From the NCBI RefSeq assembly GCF_039534125.1, contig NZ_BAAAUV010000001.1:1-64000 (forward strand): 64,000 nucleotides of DNA, given 5' to 3'. A program made the translations under genes and the position numbers. Numbering within the stretch: position 1 is the first letter of the stretch; the number at the start of each line of letters is the position of its first letter. Shown here in pieces: positions 31,737-40,173 of the stretch. This DNA comes from Actinocorallia longicatena (GTDB lineage: Bacteria > Actinomycetota > Actinomycetes > Streptosporangiales > Streptosporangiaceae). The notes beneath the pieces were generated by a model. It saw only the letters and a list, made by a program, of their open reading frames with translations. It had not been told where the DNA came from and did not search any database.

Positions 31737-32393
31737 TCAGCGGCGTCTGCGGGCCCGTACGGGCTTGTCCTTGGTCCAGTCCTGCGACCGTCCGGAGGAG
31801 CGCAGAACCCGGATCCACGGGTCCGGCTCGACGGCGCCCAGCGGCAGGTGCGGGACGCCCCACGCCCAGGCTCCGATCAGCAGTTCGGGGTCCTCCGGCC
31901 GGTACTCCTCGCCGATCGACCGCGCCATGTCCCAGGCGTGCAGATGGAACTCGATGCAGGCGGCGCCGGCGTGGTCGCCGATGGTGAACTTGGTGCCGCG
32001 GTAGATCAGATGGGTGCGGTCCCAGGAGTCGGGGATCAGGTCGATGTAGGCGTCGGCCGACACCGTGAACGACATGATCCGCTCACGGCCGGACTCCGGC
32101 GGCAGGACGGCCAGCTCGGCGGCGTTCTGCCGGGACTGCTGCCGGATCAGCACGGCCGTCGCGGTGTCCTGGGCGAAGAGCTTGGCGACCCGGCTGTCGG
32201 GGGCGTCCTGCAGGTACTCGAGGTAGTTCTCCGCCACGCACCGCAGATGCCCGGCCAGATCGATGGCCTGCCATTCCGTGCAGGGGGTGACCGCTTCCCA
32301 GTCCTCGCAACGCGCCGCGAACTGCCGGATGGCCGCGACCCCGGCCCGGTAGGACTCCAGCACGCGGACACGGTCCGGCGGCCTGCGATCCAA
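31737..32393 (-). CDS. Maleylpyruvate isomerase-type (MDMPI/DinB-like) protein
   Basis: A 218-residue protein with the MDMPI N-terminal four-helix-bundle signature WEAVTPCTEWQAIDLAGHL (about residues 31-49), found in mycothiol-dependent isomerases and related proteins. A later HLHAWDM segment (about 150-156) supplies His residues typical of the metal site. TTG 32393 has GGGGG seven bases upstream; GTG at 32363 is an alternative. The C-terminus ends in a basic tail (KDKPVRARRRR). Many members have no known substrate. It is monocistronic. Confidence 0.72.
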   Translation of the reverse strand: MDRRPPDRVRVLESYRAGVAAIRQFAARCEDWEAVTPCTEWQAIDLAGHLRCVAENYLEYLQDAPDSRVAKLFAQDTATAVLIRQQSRQNAAELAVLPPESGRERIMSFTVSADAYIDLIPDSWDRTHLIYRGTKFTIGDHAGAACIEFHLHAWDMARSIGEEYRPEDPELLIGAWAWGVPHLPLGAVEPDPWIRVLRSSGRSQDWTKDKPVRARRRR

Positions 32394-32563
32394 CTGATTC
32401 CCCCAAAATGCCCCGCTGAGCCGGTACCGCTGGCTCAGCCCCCTCGGTGCGTGCGGTGACCCTCCGCGATCGCGCAGGTCAGGTTCTCAGATGTCCGGCC
32501 GCTGTGCCACTTGACGGCCCAGCGTGCCGGAAACCCGATGGCCGGGCCTGCTGTCGAGGCGCG

Positions 32564-32953
32564 TCAGGCCCGGGAGAGCGCGCGGTAGCTCAGCTTGTGC
32601 GCCTCTCGGGCCGTCCGCAGACGGTCCAGCTCCTCACTGTACGGGCGAACGGCGGCCTTCGCCCGGGCCTTGCGACGAGCGATCTCGGACGCCCTGCTCA
32701 CGCCGTAGGTCTTCGATCCCATCGCGACCCGCTCGGCCGCCTCCGCGACGCCGATCGCGGTCCGCATCTTGAGCTCGAGGTCGCCCGCGAGGGTCCGCTG
32801 CTCGGCGGCGGTGGCCCCGTCCGCCTGGGCCCGGCGCAGGGCGCCGTCCGCCGCGTCGACCTCGGCGAGGCGGTCCTGGTAGGTGGCCGCCAGTTTCTCG
32901 TCGGCGGCGAGCTGCTCGGCGACCTCGGGGCTGGTGCGACGGCCGAATGCCAT
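32564..32953 (-). CDS. Hypothetical coiled-coil protein
   Basis: A 129-residue protein that is almost entirely helical and charged, rich in Ala, Glu, Arg and Lys with heptad-like spacing (EVAEQLAADEKLAATYQDRL; ARRKARAKAAVRPYSEELDR). No domain was recognised and there is no membrane segment. ATG 32953 follows a GAAGGGAACC sequence; an in-frame start 93 bp upstream would add a Pro/Arg-rich stretch. It diverges from the TetR gene at 33073. Confidence 0.65.
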   Translation of the reverse strand: MAFGRRTSPEVAEQLAADEKLAATYQDRLAEVDAADGALRRAQADGATAAEQRTLAGDLELKMRTAIGVAEAAERVAMGSKTYGVSRASEIARRKARAKAAVRPYSEELDRLRTAREAHKLSYRALSRA

Positions 32954-33052
32954 GGGTGGTTCCCTTCTGCTGCACGTGATCTCGGGGAAGCCTACGCTTC
33001 CGGGTGACACACGGCACACCCGACCGGCTCGAATGCGCGCGGGCACCCGCCT

Positions 33053-33063
33053 TTACCTAGTAA
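33053..33063. promoter_or_regulatory. TTAC-n3-GTAA operator before the TetR gene
   Basis: CTTTAC-CTA-GTAAGG contains the perfect inverted repeat TTAC-n3-GTAA, 9 bp before the TetR start codon and overlapping a possible -10 (TAAGGT, 33061-33066). It is a likely autoregulatory site. The same core lies at 20333-20346. Confidence 0.5.
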
Positions 33064-33072
33064 GGTTCGATC

Positions 33073-33633
33073 ATGAACCTGCGGGAGCCCGTCACCCGGG
33101 ACCGGATCATCGAGGCCGCGCTGCACATCGTCGACGGTCAGGGGCTCGGCCGCCTGACCATGCGCCGGCTGGGAGACGCCCTCCAGGTCGAGGCGATGGC
33201 GATCTACCACCATCTGCCCCGCGGCAAGGAGGAGCTGCTGGACGGCCTGGTGGCCTATGTCGCGATCCTGCCCGCCGACACCCGTCCGCTGGGCGGGCCC
33301 GGCGGCGACGACTGGCGGGGCCGGCTCCGCACCTGGGCGGCGGCCTACCGGGCCCGGCTGGTCGAGCACGCGGGCGTCCTGCCGCTGCTGGTGACCCGCC
33401 GGAACCCGGCCGCGCTGGCCACGACGTCCCGTTCGGTCGGCGAGGTGCTGCGGCTGGCCGGGTTCCTCGAGTCCGCCGCCGTCCCCGCCGCCCACACGCT
33501 GCTGAGCTTCCTCATCGGCCACGCCGCCCTCGAGGTCCGCGGGCGTGAGGCGGGCGGGCCCGAGACCGTCGACTGGGACCGGCAGTTCGAGCAGGGCCTG
33601 GAGATCGTCCTGGCCGGGTCGCTCATGGTGTGA
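33073..33633 (+). CDS. TetR-family transcriptional regulator
   Basis: A 186-residue TetR-type repressor. The HTH is at residues 9-52 (RDRIIEAALHIVDGQGLGRL; LGDALQVEAMAIYHHLPRGK). The C-terminal part resembles the TetR_C tetracycline-repressor-like domain (HTLLSFLIGHAALEVRG). It probably represses its own gene through the palindrome at 33053-33063; its wider targets and ligand are unknown. Its end overlaps the end of lutC by 11 bp, tail to tail. Confidence 0.85.
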   Translation: MNLREPVTRDRIIEAALHIVDGQGLGRLTMRRLGDALQVEAMAIYHHLPRGKEELLDGLVAYVAILPADTRPLGGPGGDDWRGRLRTWAAAYRARLVEHAGVLPLLVTRRNPAALATTSRSVGEVLRLAGFLESAAVPAAHTLLSFLIGHAALEVRGREAGGPETVDWDRQFEQGLEIVLAGSLMV

Positions 33634-34213
33634 TGAGGGCGGACTCCACCAGGAGGACCTCCAGCGAGGGCCCCGCCGACAGCCAGGTCATCGGCCGGTA
33701 GGGATCGAGCCGCCGGAACGCCTCGGGGACCGTCCCGGCGATCTGGTCGGCGTGCACGACGCACAGATGGTGCGCGGCCGTCCGGGTGAGGGCGCGACGG
33801 CCCTGTGCCCTGCCTCCGTCCAGGATGAGCGTTCCGGTCAGGGCGATCGCCGCGGCGCAGCCCGTCACCACCCCCTCGACGCCGCCGAGCTGGTCGGCGT
33901 CCAGGAGGGGGCCGTCGGCGAGCACCTCGATCCCCTGAAGGTCGGCCAGCCAGCCGTAGGGCAGGTCGCCGGGGACGGCGATCCGCTTGACCTGCCGGGC
34001 CCACAGCGTCGCCGCCACGGCCGTGGCCAGCTCGTCGGGGCCGACATGCCGGATCGCGACGCCGTGGTCGGCCACCCGCTCGGTGAACAGCGCCAGCACG
34101 TCGGCGCGCGACTCCTCCAGCCGGAGCGCGTACCCGCGCGGCACCTCGACCTCGCTCCCCCGCTCCGTCCCGAGCCCCTCGGTGATCCGCCGCAGGATCT
34201 CCGTCCGGCTCAC
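33623..34213 (-). CDS. lutC: Lactate utilisation protein C
   Basis: A 196-residue LUD-domain protein, third gene of lutABC, which encodes a cytosolic Fe-S complex that oxidises L-lactate to pyruvate. The fold shows RIAVPGDLPYGWL, GVVTGCAAAIALTGTLILD (the family's conserved A...TGT...D block) and HADQIAGTVPEAFRRL. The start GTG 34213 overlaps the lutB stop (GTGA). Neighbours lutB and lutA are both coupled in the same way, so this is a complete three-gene operon. lutR-type GntR control is not seen next to it. Confidence 0.88.
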   Translation of the reverse strand: MSRTEILRRITEGLGTERGSEVEVPRGYALRLEESRADVLALFTERVADHGVAIRHVGPDELATAVAATLWARQVKRIAVPGDLPYGWLADLQGIEVLADGPLLDADQLGGVEGVVTGCAAAIALTGTLILDGGRAQGRRALTRTAAHHLCVVHADQIAGTVPEAFRRLDPYRPMTWLSAGPSLEVLLVESALITP

Positions 34214-35340
34214 CGGCCCCGCCACCAGGCACGGAACCCCTGGCGGGGCGGCGCGGGCAGGTCACGGGCCTCGGTCCACTTGCCGAACAGGCCGGGCAGG
34301 CGCTTGATCGTCCCGTTCCGGGACAGCACCCGGGCCCAGCGGGTGGTCTGGGCGAGCGCCTGCTCGTAGCGGCGGCCCTCGGACATGGTCCAGGCCAGGC
34401 TCCGCATCAGCGCCAGCTCCGGGGTCGGGACCGGCCTGCGGCGGCGCGACTCCACCACCCGGGCGCGCAGCATCACCAGCAGGCCCGGCAGGTCGATCCG
34501 GACCGGGCAGACATCCGCGCAGGCCCCGCACAGCGTGGAGGCGAACGGCAGCGACGCCCGGTGGGCGGGGCCGATCCCGTGCATGAGCGGGGTCAGGACC
34601 GCGCCGATCGGTCCCGGCAGCACTCCCCCGTAGGGTCCGGCGCCGACCCGCTCGTAGACCGGGCAGGCGCTGCTGCACGCCGTGCACCGGATGCAGGTCA
34701 GGGCCTCGCGGCCGAGCGGATCACCGAGCGCCCGCGTCCTTCCGTTGTCCAGCAGGACCAGATCGATCCCGGTCCACATCGTCGTCACCGGATTCATCCG
34801 GGATCCCCCGGCCGACCGCGGCCAGAGCTGGAGCAGCACCTCCAGATCGCGCCAGCGGGCCACGACCTGCTCGATCCCGGCGACGGCCACCAGGGCGCCC
34901 GCCGGGGCGGGATCGGCCAGGACGACGACCGTCCCGGTCTCGGCGACGAGGAAGTCCGCTCCCGTCACCGTGCACGCGGCCTCGGCCGGGTCTCCGCACG
35001 GCTCGAGGCCGATCTCGGCCAGGACGGCCCCGGCGAGCACCGCCCGGTCCGGTGCCAGCTCCTCGACGATCCGGCGGGCCGACGCCGCGTTCCCGGCCCA
35101 GCGCACCCGGCCGCCCGCCTCGGTGACCGCCGCCTCGAGGCCCGTCAGGAGCGCGTCGAGGTCGAGCAGGGCCCGCCGGCGGATCGCGCTTCCCGCGTCC
35201 CGCAGGGCCTCCCAGTCGGGCAGCTCGGCGACGGCGTCCGCCCGCCGGTCCCGCGCCGAGGCCGTCGCCAGCCGCAGGGCGCGCCGCATCCCGGTGTCGC
35301 GCAGGGCCTCCCCTGCGGCGACCGCGAACTTCTCGGTCAC
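34210..35340 (-). CDS. lutB: Lactate utilisation protein B, short form
   Basis: A 376-residue LUD/ferredoxin-type protein. The LUD part starts near RRADAVAELPDWEALRDAGS. Two 4Fe-4S motifs are intact: CIRCTACSSACPVY and CGACADVCPVRIDLP, as are MNPVTTMWTGID and the C-terminal WTMSEGRRYEQAL helix region. It is about 90 residues shorter than typical LutB (about 470). The missing part appears to lie between RRIVEELAPDRAVLAGAVLA and CTVTGADFLVAETGT, where other LutB proteins have the KSM-T-EE segment. GTG 35340 overlaps the lutA stop. Whether the shortened protein is active is unclear. Confidence 0.85.
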   Translation of the reverse strand: MTEKFAVAAGEALRDTGMRRALRLATASARDRRADAVAELPDWEALRDAGSAIRRRALLDLDALLTGLEAAVTEAGGRVRWAGNAASARRIVEELAPDRAVLAGAVLAEIGLEPCGDPAEAACTVTGADFLVAETGTVVVLADPAPAGALVAVAGIEQVVARWRDLEVLLQLWPRSAGGSRMNPVTTMWTGIDLVLLDNGRTRALGDPLGREALTCIRCTACSSACPVYERVGAGPYGGVLPGPIGAVLTPLMHGIGPAHRASLPFASTLCGACADVCPVRIDLPGLLVMLRARVVESRRRRPVPTPELALMRSLAWTMSEGRRYEQALAQTTRWARVLSRNGTIKRLPGLFGKWTEARDLPAPPRQGFRAWWRGR

Positions 35341-36032
35341 GAGCCCGCCCCCGCAAGGATCTCCGCCAGATGGACGGTCCGCACGCCCGACCGCAGCCGC
35401 GACAGCGCCCCGCCGATATGGGTCAGGCAGGACGTGTCGACGGCGCAGACGACGTCCGCTCCCGTGTCGCGCAGATGCCGCACCTTGTCGGCGACCATCG
35501 CCACCGACACGTCGGCGTTCTTCACCGCGAAGGTCCCGCCGAAGCCGCAGCACTCCTCGGCCCGGTCGAGATCGGCGAGCTCCATCCCGCGCACCTCGCG
35601 CAGCAGCCGCAGCGGCCGGTCGCCGAGCCCGAGCGCCCGCAGCGAATGGCAGGTCGGCTGGTAGGCGACCCGGTGCGGGAACACGGCCCCCACGTCCGTC
35701 ACGCCCAGGACGTCGGTCAGGAACTCCGTGAACTCGTGCACCGGCGGCGGATCACCCCCGACGAGCCGCGGATAGGCGTTCCGGACGGTCGCCGCGCAGG
35801 ACGCCGACGGCGTCACGATCGCGTCGTGTCCCGCGAACACCTCGCAGAACCGGCGGGCCAGCCCCTCGGCCTCCCGGTGGTACCCGGTGGTCCAGTGCAT
35901 CTGCCCGCAGCAGGTCTGCGCGGGTTCGAACACCACCTCGTGCCCGAGCCGTTCGAGAACCGCGACGACCGATCTTCCGGTGCGCGGGAACAGCGCGTCG
36001 TTCACACACGAGACGAACAAAGCAACACGCAT
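35337..36032 (-). CDS. lutA: Lactate utilisation protein A (Fe-S subunit)
   Basis: A 231-residue protein with two CCG-type Fe-S/heterodisulfide-reductase-like domains: EPAQTCCGQMHWTTGY near residue 37-52 and AEECCGFGGTFAVKNADVS near 158-176, plus SASCAATVR and VDTSCLTHIGG. This is the standard LutA/YkgE layout. A strong site (GGGGAGGGG) precedes ATG 36032. It is the first gene of the lutABC operon; the AT-rich stretch TTAATTAA at 36112-36119 may be part of its promoter. Confidence 0.9.
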   Translation of the reverse strand: MRVALFVSCVNDALFPRTGRSVVAVLERLGHEVVFEPAQTCCGQMHWTTGYHREAEGLARRFCEVFAGHDAIVTPSASCAATVRNAYPRLVGGDPPPVHEFTEFLTDVLGVTDVGAVFPHRVAYQPTCHSLRALGLGDRPLRLLREVRGMELADLDRAEECCGFGGTFAVKNADVSVAMVADKVRHLRDTGADVVCAVDTSCLTHIGGALSRLRSGVRTVHLAEILAGAGS

Positions 36033-36337
36033 GCGGGCCCCTCCCCATGGGGAACCTCGTCATCGTAGGCCCGGGGAGGGTCTGTCCCGGGGGGAACGAT
36101 CTCATCTCCACTTAATTAAGGTGACCGTTCCCCGAAGCCACGGCGTGTCAGGATCACACCCGTACCGATCAGGGGAAAGATTCACAACCTCCCCCAGGAG
36201 ACGGGAAGCGTCCGCCACAACAGTCCCATCGGGCTATGTCGCGGGAGGCCGAACCGATGCACACTGGTCTCCGTCTAACGTGACAGAAGACACAGACCGA
36301 ACGTCCCTACCAGAGCGAGAACCGGAGGCGCACGCCG
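36033..36337. other. Divergent intergenic region between lutA and DUF5999 genes
   Basis: About 305 bp without a recognisable gene. It contains TTAATTAA at 36112-36119, unusually AT-rich for this genome, near a likely lutA promoter. No RNA gene or strong hairpin was recognised. Confidence 0.45.
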
Positions 36338-36541
36338 ATGTGCCCGCACCAGCCGCCCTGTCCCACGTCAGAGGAACCTGACCGCGACGCCGCACGGACC
36401 CTGGCCAGCCACCCCGAACAGGGGTGGAGCCTGCTGTGCAACGGAGTGGTCGTCTTCGACGACACCGGTGAGCTGCTGCCCAACGGGGGAATTGTCGCAC
36501 CGCACCGACCGACGGACCTGCACGCCCCGTCCGCAGCCTGA
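36338..36541 (+). CDS. DUF5999 family small protein
   Basis: A 67-residue protein matching the short actinobacterial DUF5999 family. The start MCPHQPPCPTSEEPDRDAA has the CxHxPxCP motif, followed by HPEQGWSLLCNGVVVFDDTG and ELLP.G.I..PHRP. The Cys/His cluster suggests metal binding. Its role is unknown. It appears monocistronic. Confidence 0.8.
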   Translation: MCPHQPPCPTSEEPDRDAARTLASHPEQGWSLLCNGVVVFDDTGELLPNGGIVAPHRPTDLHAPSAA

Positions 36542-36610
36542 ACACCCAACAGGACTAGTCCATTCGGGTGATCTTCGAGGGCCCGAGAGCCCTCGAAGCC
36601 CCTGGCCTGT

Positions 36611-37234
36611 CTACTCCACCGAAGTCTCTCCGACACCGCGCACCGTCCAGGCGTCCAGCCACGGCCGCACGGCCGCCCCCACGGCGTCCGGATCCTTCCC
36701 GAGCTCATGTCGCTCACCGGGCAGGACCACCACGGCGGTGGCGTCCTTCTCGTCGGGCACCCCGAAGGGGTCCCGATCTCCGTTGACCACCACGACGGGG
36801 ACCCCCGCCTCCCGCAGCTCCCCCGCACGCGACTTCTCCGGCCTGCCCGGGGGATGAAGCGGGAACGCCAGCGCCAGCACGCCCGCCGCGCCCACCTCCG
36901 CGGCGGTCCTGCACGCCACGCGCGCCCCGTTGCTGCGTCCGCCCTGCACGAGCGGCAGCGCGCCGTACTTCTCCCGCAGCACGGCGACGATCTCCACCCA
37001 GGCCGCGTCCTGCTTCACGGCCGAGCCCGGAGCCCTCCGCCCGGCGAGCCTGAACGGCTGCGTCACCCGCGCCACCATCCCGCCGAGCCCGAGCGCGACC
37101 TCCCGCACGGCCAGCAGATCCGCCGCCTCCACGCTCCCGTTCGACCCGTGCGTCAGCACCAGCAGGAACCCGGGTTCCCGCACCTCGTCGACGACTGCCT
37201 CCGCGGCCCCCGCCGCTGTGATGATCTCCACCAC
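36611..37234 (-). CDS. Alpha/beta hydrolase (KANL3/Tex30-like)
   Basis: A 207-residue hydrolase-fold protein. LLVLTHGSNGS (residues about 24-34) is the oxyanion strand, QGGRSNGARVA the nucleophile elbow (Ser near 102), GDRDPFGVPDE the acid region and LPGERHELG the catalytic His. It belongs to the small dienelactone-hydrolase-like group. GTG 37234 is chosen since the family begins directly before this; a second GTG follows at 37231. No nearby gene suggests a substrate. Confidence 0.75.
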   Translation of the reverse strand: MVEIITAAGAAEAVVDEVREPGFLLVLTHGSNGSVEAADLLAVREVALGLGGMVARVTQPFRLAGRRAPGSAVKQDAAWVEIVAVLREKYGALPLVQGGRSNGARVACRTAAEVGAAGVLALAFPLHPPGRPEKSRAGELREAGVPVVVVNGDRDPFGVPDEKDATAVVVLPGERHELGKDPDAVGAAVRPWLDAWTVRGVGETSVE

Positions 37235-37362
37235 CCCATCGTCCCACCCTCCCTCTCCCGCACCGCGACCGCCGCGTCCATCTCCGCCATCCACCACGCG
37301 GGGCGTCTCGTCACGGAAGCCGATCCCGGAGAAGGATGCCCGAGCCGGGACCGGCCGTCCGG

Positions 37363-38616
37363 TCACGCTCCGCCGGAGGCGATGGCGGCGATGACGACCA
37401 GGAGGACGAACAGGACGATCATCGCTATGACGAAGGCGGGGAACTTGGCCTGGGCGCGGTCGGGGACCGGGAGCAGCGGGGGGAACGGGGCCGGTGGGGC
37501 GGGCGGGATCGTGTCCGGGCGGCTGACGGCCGCGACCTGCGGGATCTGGGGGACGGGGGGCCGGGCGGGGGCGCCGGGGCGGCGCGGGGCCGGGTTGAAG
37601 AGGTCCTGGCCGGGGCGGGCGCACCAGGGGCACGCCCTCAGGTGCGAGCCGTAGGTGTGGTGCGGCCGGGCCGTGCAGGTCCTGACCTTGTCCCACTCGC
37701 CGTCCAGGGCCTGGAGCCATTCGGCGGCCGCGGGACGTGCCGACGGGTCCTCGACGCCGGGGCCGAACGCGCGCCGGGCCAGGTCGAGCAGCGCCGGCGG
37801 GAGGACGGCGGGGTCGATGATGCCGCGCGGCACCGTCACGGCCTCCGGCCGGACCACGTAGGACGCGCTGTAGGCGATGTTGTCCTTCACGCTCGTGTCG
37901 GAGTCGCTGTCGTGGCGGACCCCGCCGAAGGGATGGTTGCCCGCGGTGAGCAGCTGGTAGATCAGGATCGCCAGCGCGAAGTCGTCGGTCGCCTCGGTGG
38001 CGGGGCCGCCCTTCTGCCGCTCCGGCGCGCAGTACTCCGGGGTCAGCATCAGGCAGGGGAACTCCTCCGCCGTGCCCGGGTCGGTGAAGCCGATCGAGTC
38101 GCAGTCGAGGAAGGTGATGAACCCGTCACGGTCGACGACCACGTTGTTGCTGGAGAAGTCGCCGACGATGAGGCCCTGGTGGTGCATCCGGGCGGTCATG
38201 AACGACAGGTTGAACGACACCCCGAGCAGGAACCGCCAGTCGGCCCGTTCGGGAAAATGCCGCAACCGGGACTGCCGGTTGAACAATCCCAGCAGCTGGA
38301 CGTACCCGGGCTCGCCGAACCGCCGCATCGCGTAGCCCGCGAACCGGCCGTCCGGGGTGCGGCAGAGTTCGACCGGCCAGGCCAGCTCCGGTGGCTGCCC
38401 CTCGTGGGTCGGGCGCCCGCCGAGCGGTGCCAGGTCCATCATCCGGGTGAGCCGCCGCTCCTGCTCCGGGGTCGGATCGTCCCGGTAGACCTTGACGACG
38501 AGGTCCGGGCTGCCGGGCACCTCGAAGACCGCCGCCTGGCCGCCCGACTTCAGCGGCTCCGCCGCCAGGTCGACGGGGCGTCCGCCGAGCAGGATCCTCC
38601 CACCGGGAATTCTCAC
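37363..38616 (-). CDS. Atypical protein kinase with C-terminal membrane anchor
   Basis: A 417-residue kinase-fold protein. The Gly loop is LKSGGQAAVFEV (22-33) and the ATP Lys is K42. The catalytic loop reads LIVGDFSSNNVVVD (the HRD His replaced, Asp and Asn kept), and the DFG motif is altered to DCD (FLDCDSIG). The acidic Mg ligand is thus kept. After the kinase domain come a CxxC pair (ACPWC), a Pro-rich linker, and one membrane segment (about 393-412) near the C-terminus. It is the last gene of the six-gene operon, starting with GTG overlapping the phosphatase stop. It belongs with TerY-type vWA and PP2C proteins, as in TerY-P triads described for bacteria. Confidence 0.82.
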   Translation of the reverse strand: MRIPGGRILLGGRPVDLAAEPLKSGGQAAVFEVPGSPDLVVKVYRDDPTPEQERRLTRMMDLAPLGGRPTHEGQPPELAWPVELCRTPDGRFAGYAMRRFGEPGYVQLLGLFNRQSRLRHFPERADWRFLLGVSFNLSFMTARMHHQGLIVGDFSSNNVVVDRDGFITFLDCDSIGFTDPGTAEEFPCLMLTPEYCAPERQKGGPATEATDDFALAILIYQLLTAGNHPFGGVRHDSDSDTSVKDNIAYSASYVVRPEAVTVPRGIIDPAVLPPALLDLARRAFGPGVEDPSARPAAAEWLQALDGEWDKVRTCTARPHHTYGSHLRACPWCARPGQDLFNPAPRRPGAPARPPVPQIPQVAAVSRPDTIPPAPPAPFPPLLPVPDRAQAKFPAFVIAMIVLFVLLVVIAAIASGGA

Positions 38617-39407
38617 AGCCGCACCGCCCGCAGGACCGTCTTGTCGTCGCCGTTCAGCCGGGTCAGCTGATCGGAGCTCAGGTAGGTGGTGAGCTTGCGA
38701 TCGTCCTCGTCGAGGTCGGCGCGGGCGGCGTCGAGCGAGCGCAGCATCCCGGTCGCGAACGAGGAGTTCGGCCGCTGGGAGGCGCCGCTCGCCCTGGTCA
38801 GCGCCGCCTGGGCGAGCCCGTCGGTCGACAGGAACATCCCGTCGACGCCCGGATCGCGCACGCATTCGGCGCGCGCCTTGGCGGTGGCGTCGTTCGAGCT
38901 GAGGAACACCGTCTCGTTGCCGTACTCGCTGACCGCGTCGGCCTGCGGCAGCAGATGGAACTGGCGCTCGCCGCCCTCGTCGCCCGCCCGCAGGACCGCG
39001 AACCCGTCGCCGACCGTCAGGTAGCCGAGCCAGGCTCGGGTCAGGACCACGACCGTGAGGGTGGTGGCGTGGTCGGCCGCCGCGGCGCCGGTCTCGGTGA
39101 GGAAGGACCGCCGGACGTCCTCGAGCCCCTCGAACAGAAGGCCGCGCACGTCGCGCTCCTCGGAGCGGCCCGCGCACAGCCGGCCGAAACGCCCGGTCGC
39201 GAGCCGGACGGCCAGCGCCGACCCCTTGTCCGACAGGCGCCTGCTGCCCGCCCCGTCGGCGACGGCCAGCACCGTCACCCGGTCGTCGGGCGGGCCCGTC
39301 ACACTGTGACCGTGCGCGTCCTGGCATGGTTTGCCGTCCCTGACATGGCGGTAGCCGCGCACGCTCACCCCGCGCACGCGCCATTCGCCGGTCAGCGCCC
39401 GGTCCAT
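38613..39407 (-). CDS. PP2C-type protein phosphatase
   Basis: A 264-residue Ser/Thr phosphatase of the PP2C fold. The metal-binding Asp are in PCQDAHG and AVADGAGSRRLSDKGS. Later conserved blocks are YLTVGDGFAVL, MFLSTDGLAQAAL, and GDDKTVLRAV. The ATG at 39407 lies one base after the TerY stop, with GAGGG before it; an ATG at 39419 would overlap that gene. It sits between the vWA and kinase genes, with kinase start coupled to its stop. This suggests that the three act on one phosphoprotein pathway. Confidence 0.88.
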   Translation of the reverse strand: MDRALTGEWRVRGVSVRGYRHVRDGKPCQDAHGHSVTGPPDDRVTVLAVADGAGSRRLSDKGSALAVRLATGRFGRLCAGRSEERDVRGLLFEGLEDVRRSFLTETGAAAADHATTLTVVVLTRAWLGYLTVGDGFAVLRAGDEGGERQFHLLPQADAVSEYGNETVFLSSNDATAKARAECVRDPGVDGMFLSTDGLAQAALTRASGASQRPNSSFATGMLRSLDAARADLDEDDRKLTTYLSSDQLTRLNGDDKTVLRAVRL

Positions 39408-39408
39408 C

Positions 39409-40158
39409 TCAGCCCTCATAGGCGGGACGCTGGGTCTTGAACTGGGCGAAGATCCGCTCGAAGATCTCGTCGCCCGCTCCGCGCTGCTCGGCCGACGCGC
39501 TCGCCGACATCATCTGCAGCAGCTCACGGAACGGGAAGCCCTGGAGCCTGGCGTGGAACTTGGGCGCGAGGGCCTCCAGCACCTGCTCGCCACGCGGGCT
39601 GATCCCGCCGATCCCGATGGCGAACAGCCGGAACTTGCGGGCGTCCTGCTCGGCGGCGAGCACCGGGACCGTCCTGCGCCACGCCTCGGTCGCGTGCCCG
39701 TTGGCGTCGGTCGGCTGGCCGTCGGTGACCACGCAGATCTGCGGCCGGTAGTACTGGAGCCCGAGCGAGCGGAGCTCGGTCTTGCGTGCGGCGACGAGCT
39801 GCATGGCCAGCTCCAGCGCCTCGGTCATCAACGTGACCCCCGCCGCCTGGAGCCGCGGCGGCTCGAAGTGGTGGGCGGGCACGAACGGGCTGACGTTCGG
39901 CAGGGCCGACAGCGCCCGAGGCCCCTGCCAGGCCGTCACCCGCTGGCCGCCGAAGGTCACGACCGCGACCTCGACGCTGTGGCTCAGGCTGACGTCGTCC
40001 TTGAGCTGGGCCGTCCAGTCGCGCAGCGCCTGGTTCAGGAGGGCGACCGGTTCACCCGCCATCGAGCTCGAGGTGTCCAGGCACAGCACGAGCGGGAGGC
40101 GCTGGGCGTTGTTCTCGATCTCGATGTCGGCGTAGTCGGCGAAGTCCATAGGGTCCAC
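39409..40158 (-). CDS. TerY-like von Willebrand factor A protein
   Basis: A 249-residue vWA domain protein with a full MIDAS: DTSSSM (residues 28-33), a Thr in the GVTLMTEAL loop, and VVTDGQPTD. It is related to TerY/YegL proteins, which occur with PP2C phosphatases and kinases in metal or stress-linked gene triads. GTG 40158 follows GGAG with 8-bp spacing; ATG 40149 is an alternative. No signal peptide was seen, so it is cytosolic and probably a metal-dependent adaptor. Confidence 0.88.
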   Translation of the reverse strand: MDPMDFADYADIEIENNAQRLPLVLCLDTSSSMAGEPVALLNQALRDWTAQLKDDVSLSHSVEVAVVTFGGQRVTAWQGPRALSALPNVSPFVPAHHFEPPRLQAAGVTLMTEALELAMQLVAARKTELRSLGLQYYRPQICVVTDGQPTDANGHATEAWRRTVPVLAAEQDARKFRLFAIGIGGISPRGEQVLEALAPKFHARLQGFPFRELLQMMSASASAEQRGAGDEIFERIFAQFKTQRPAYEG

Positions 40159-40173
40159 GGGAGGTGCTCCAGA

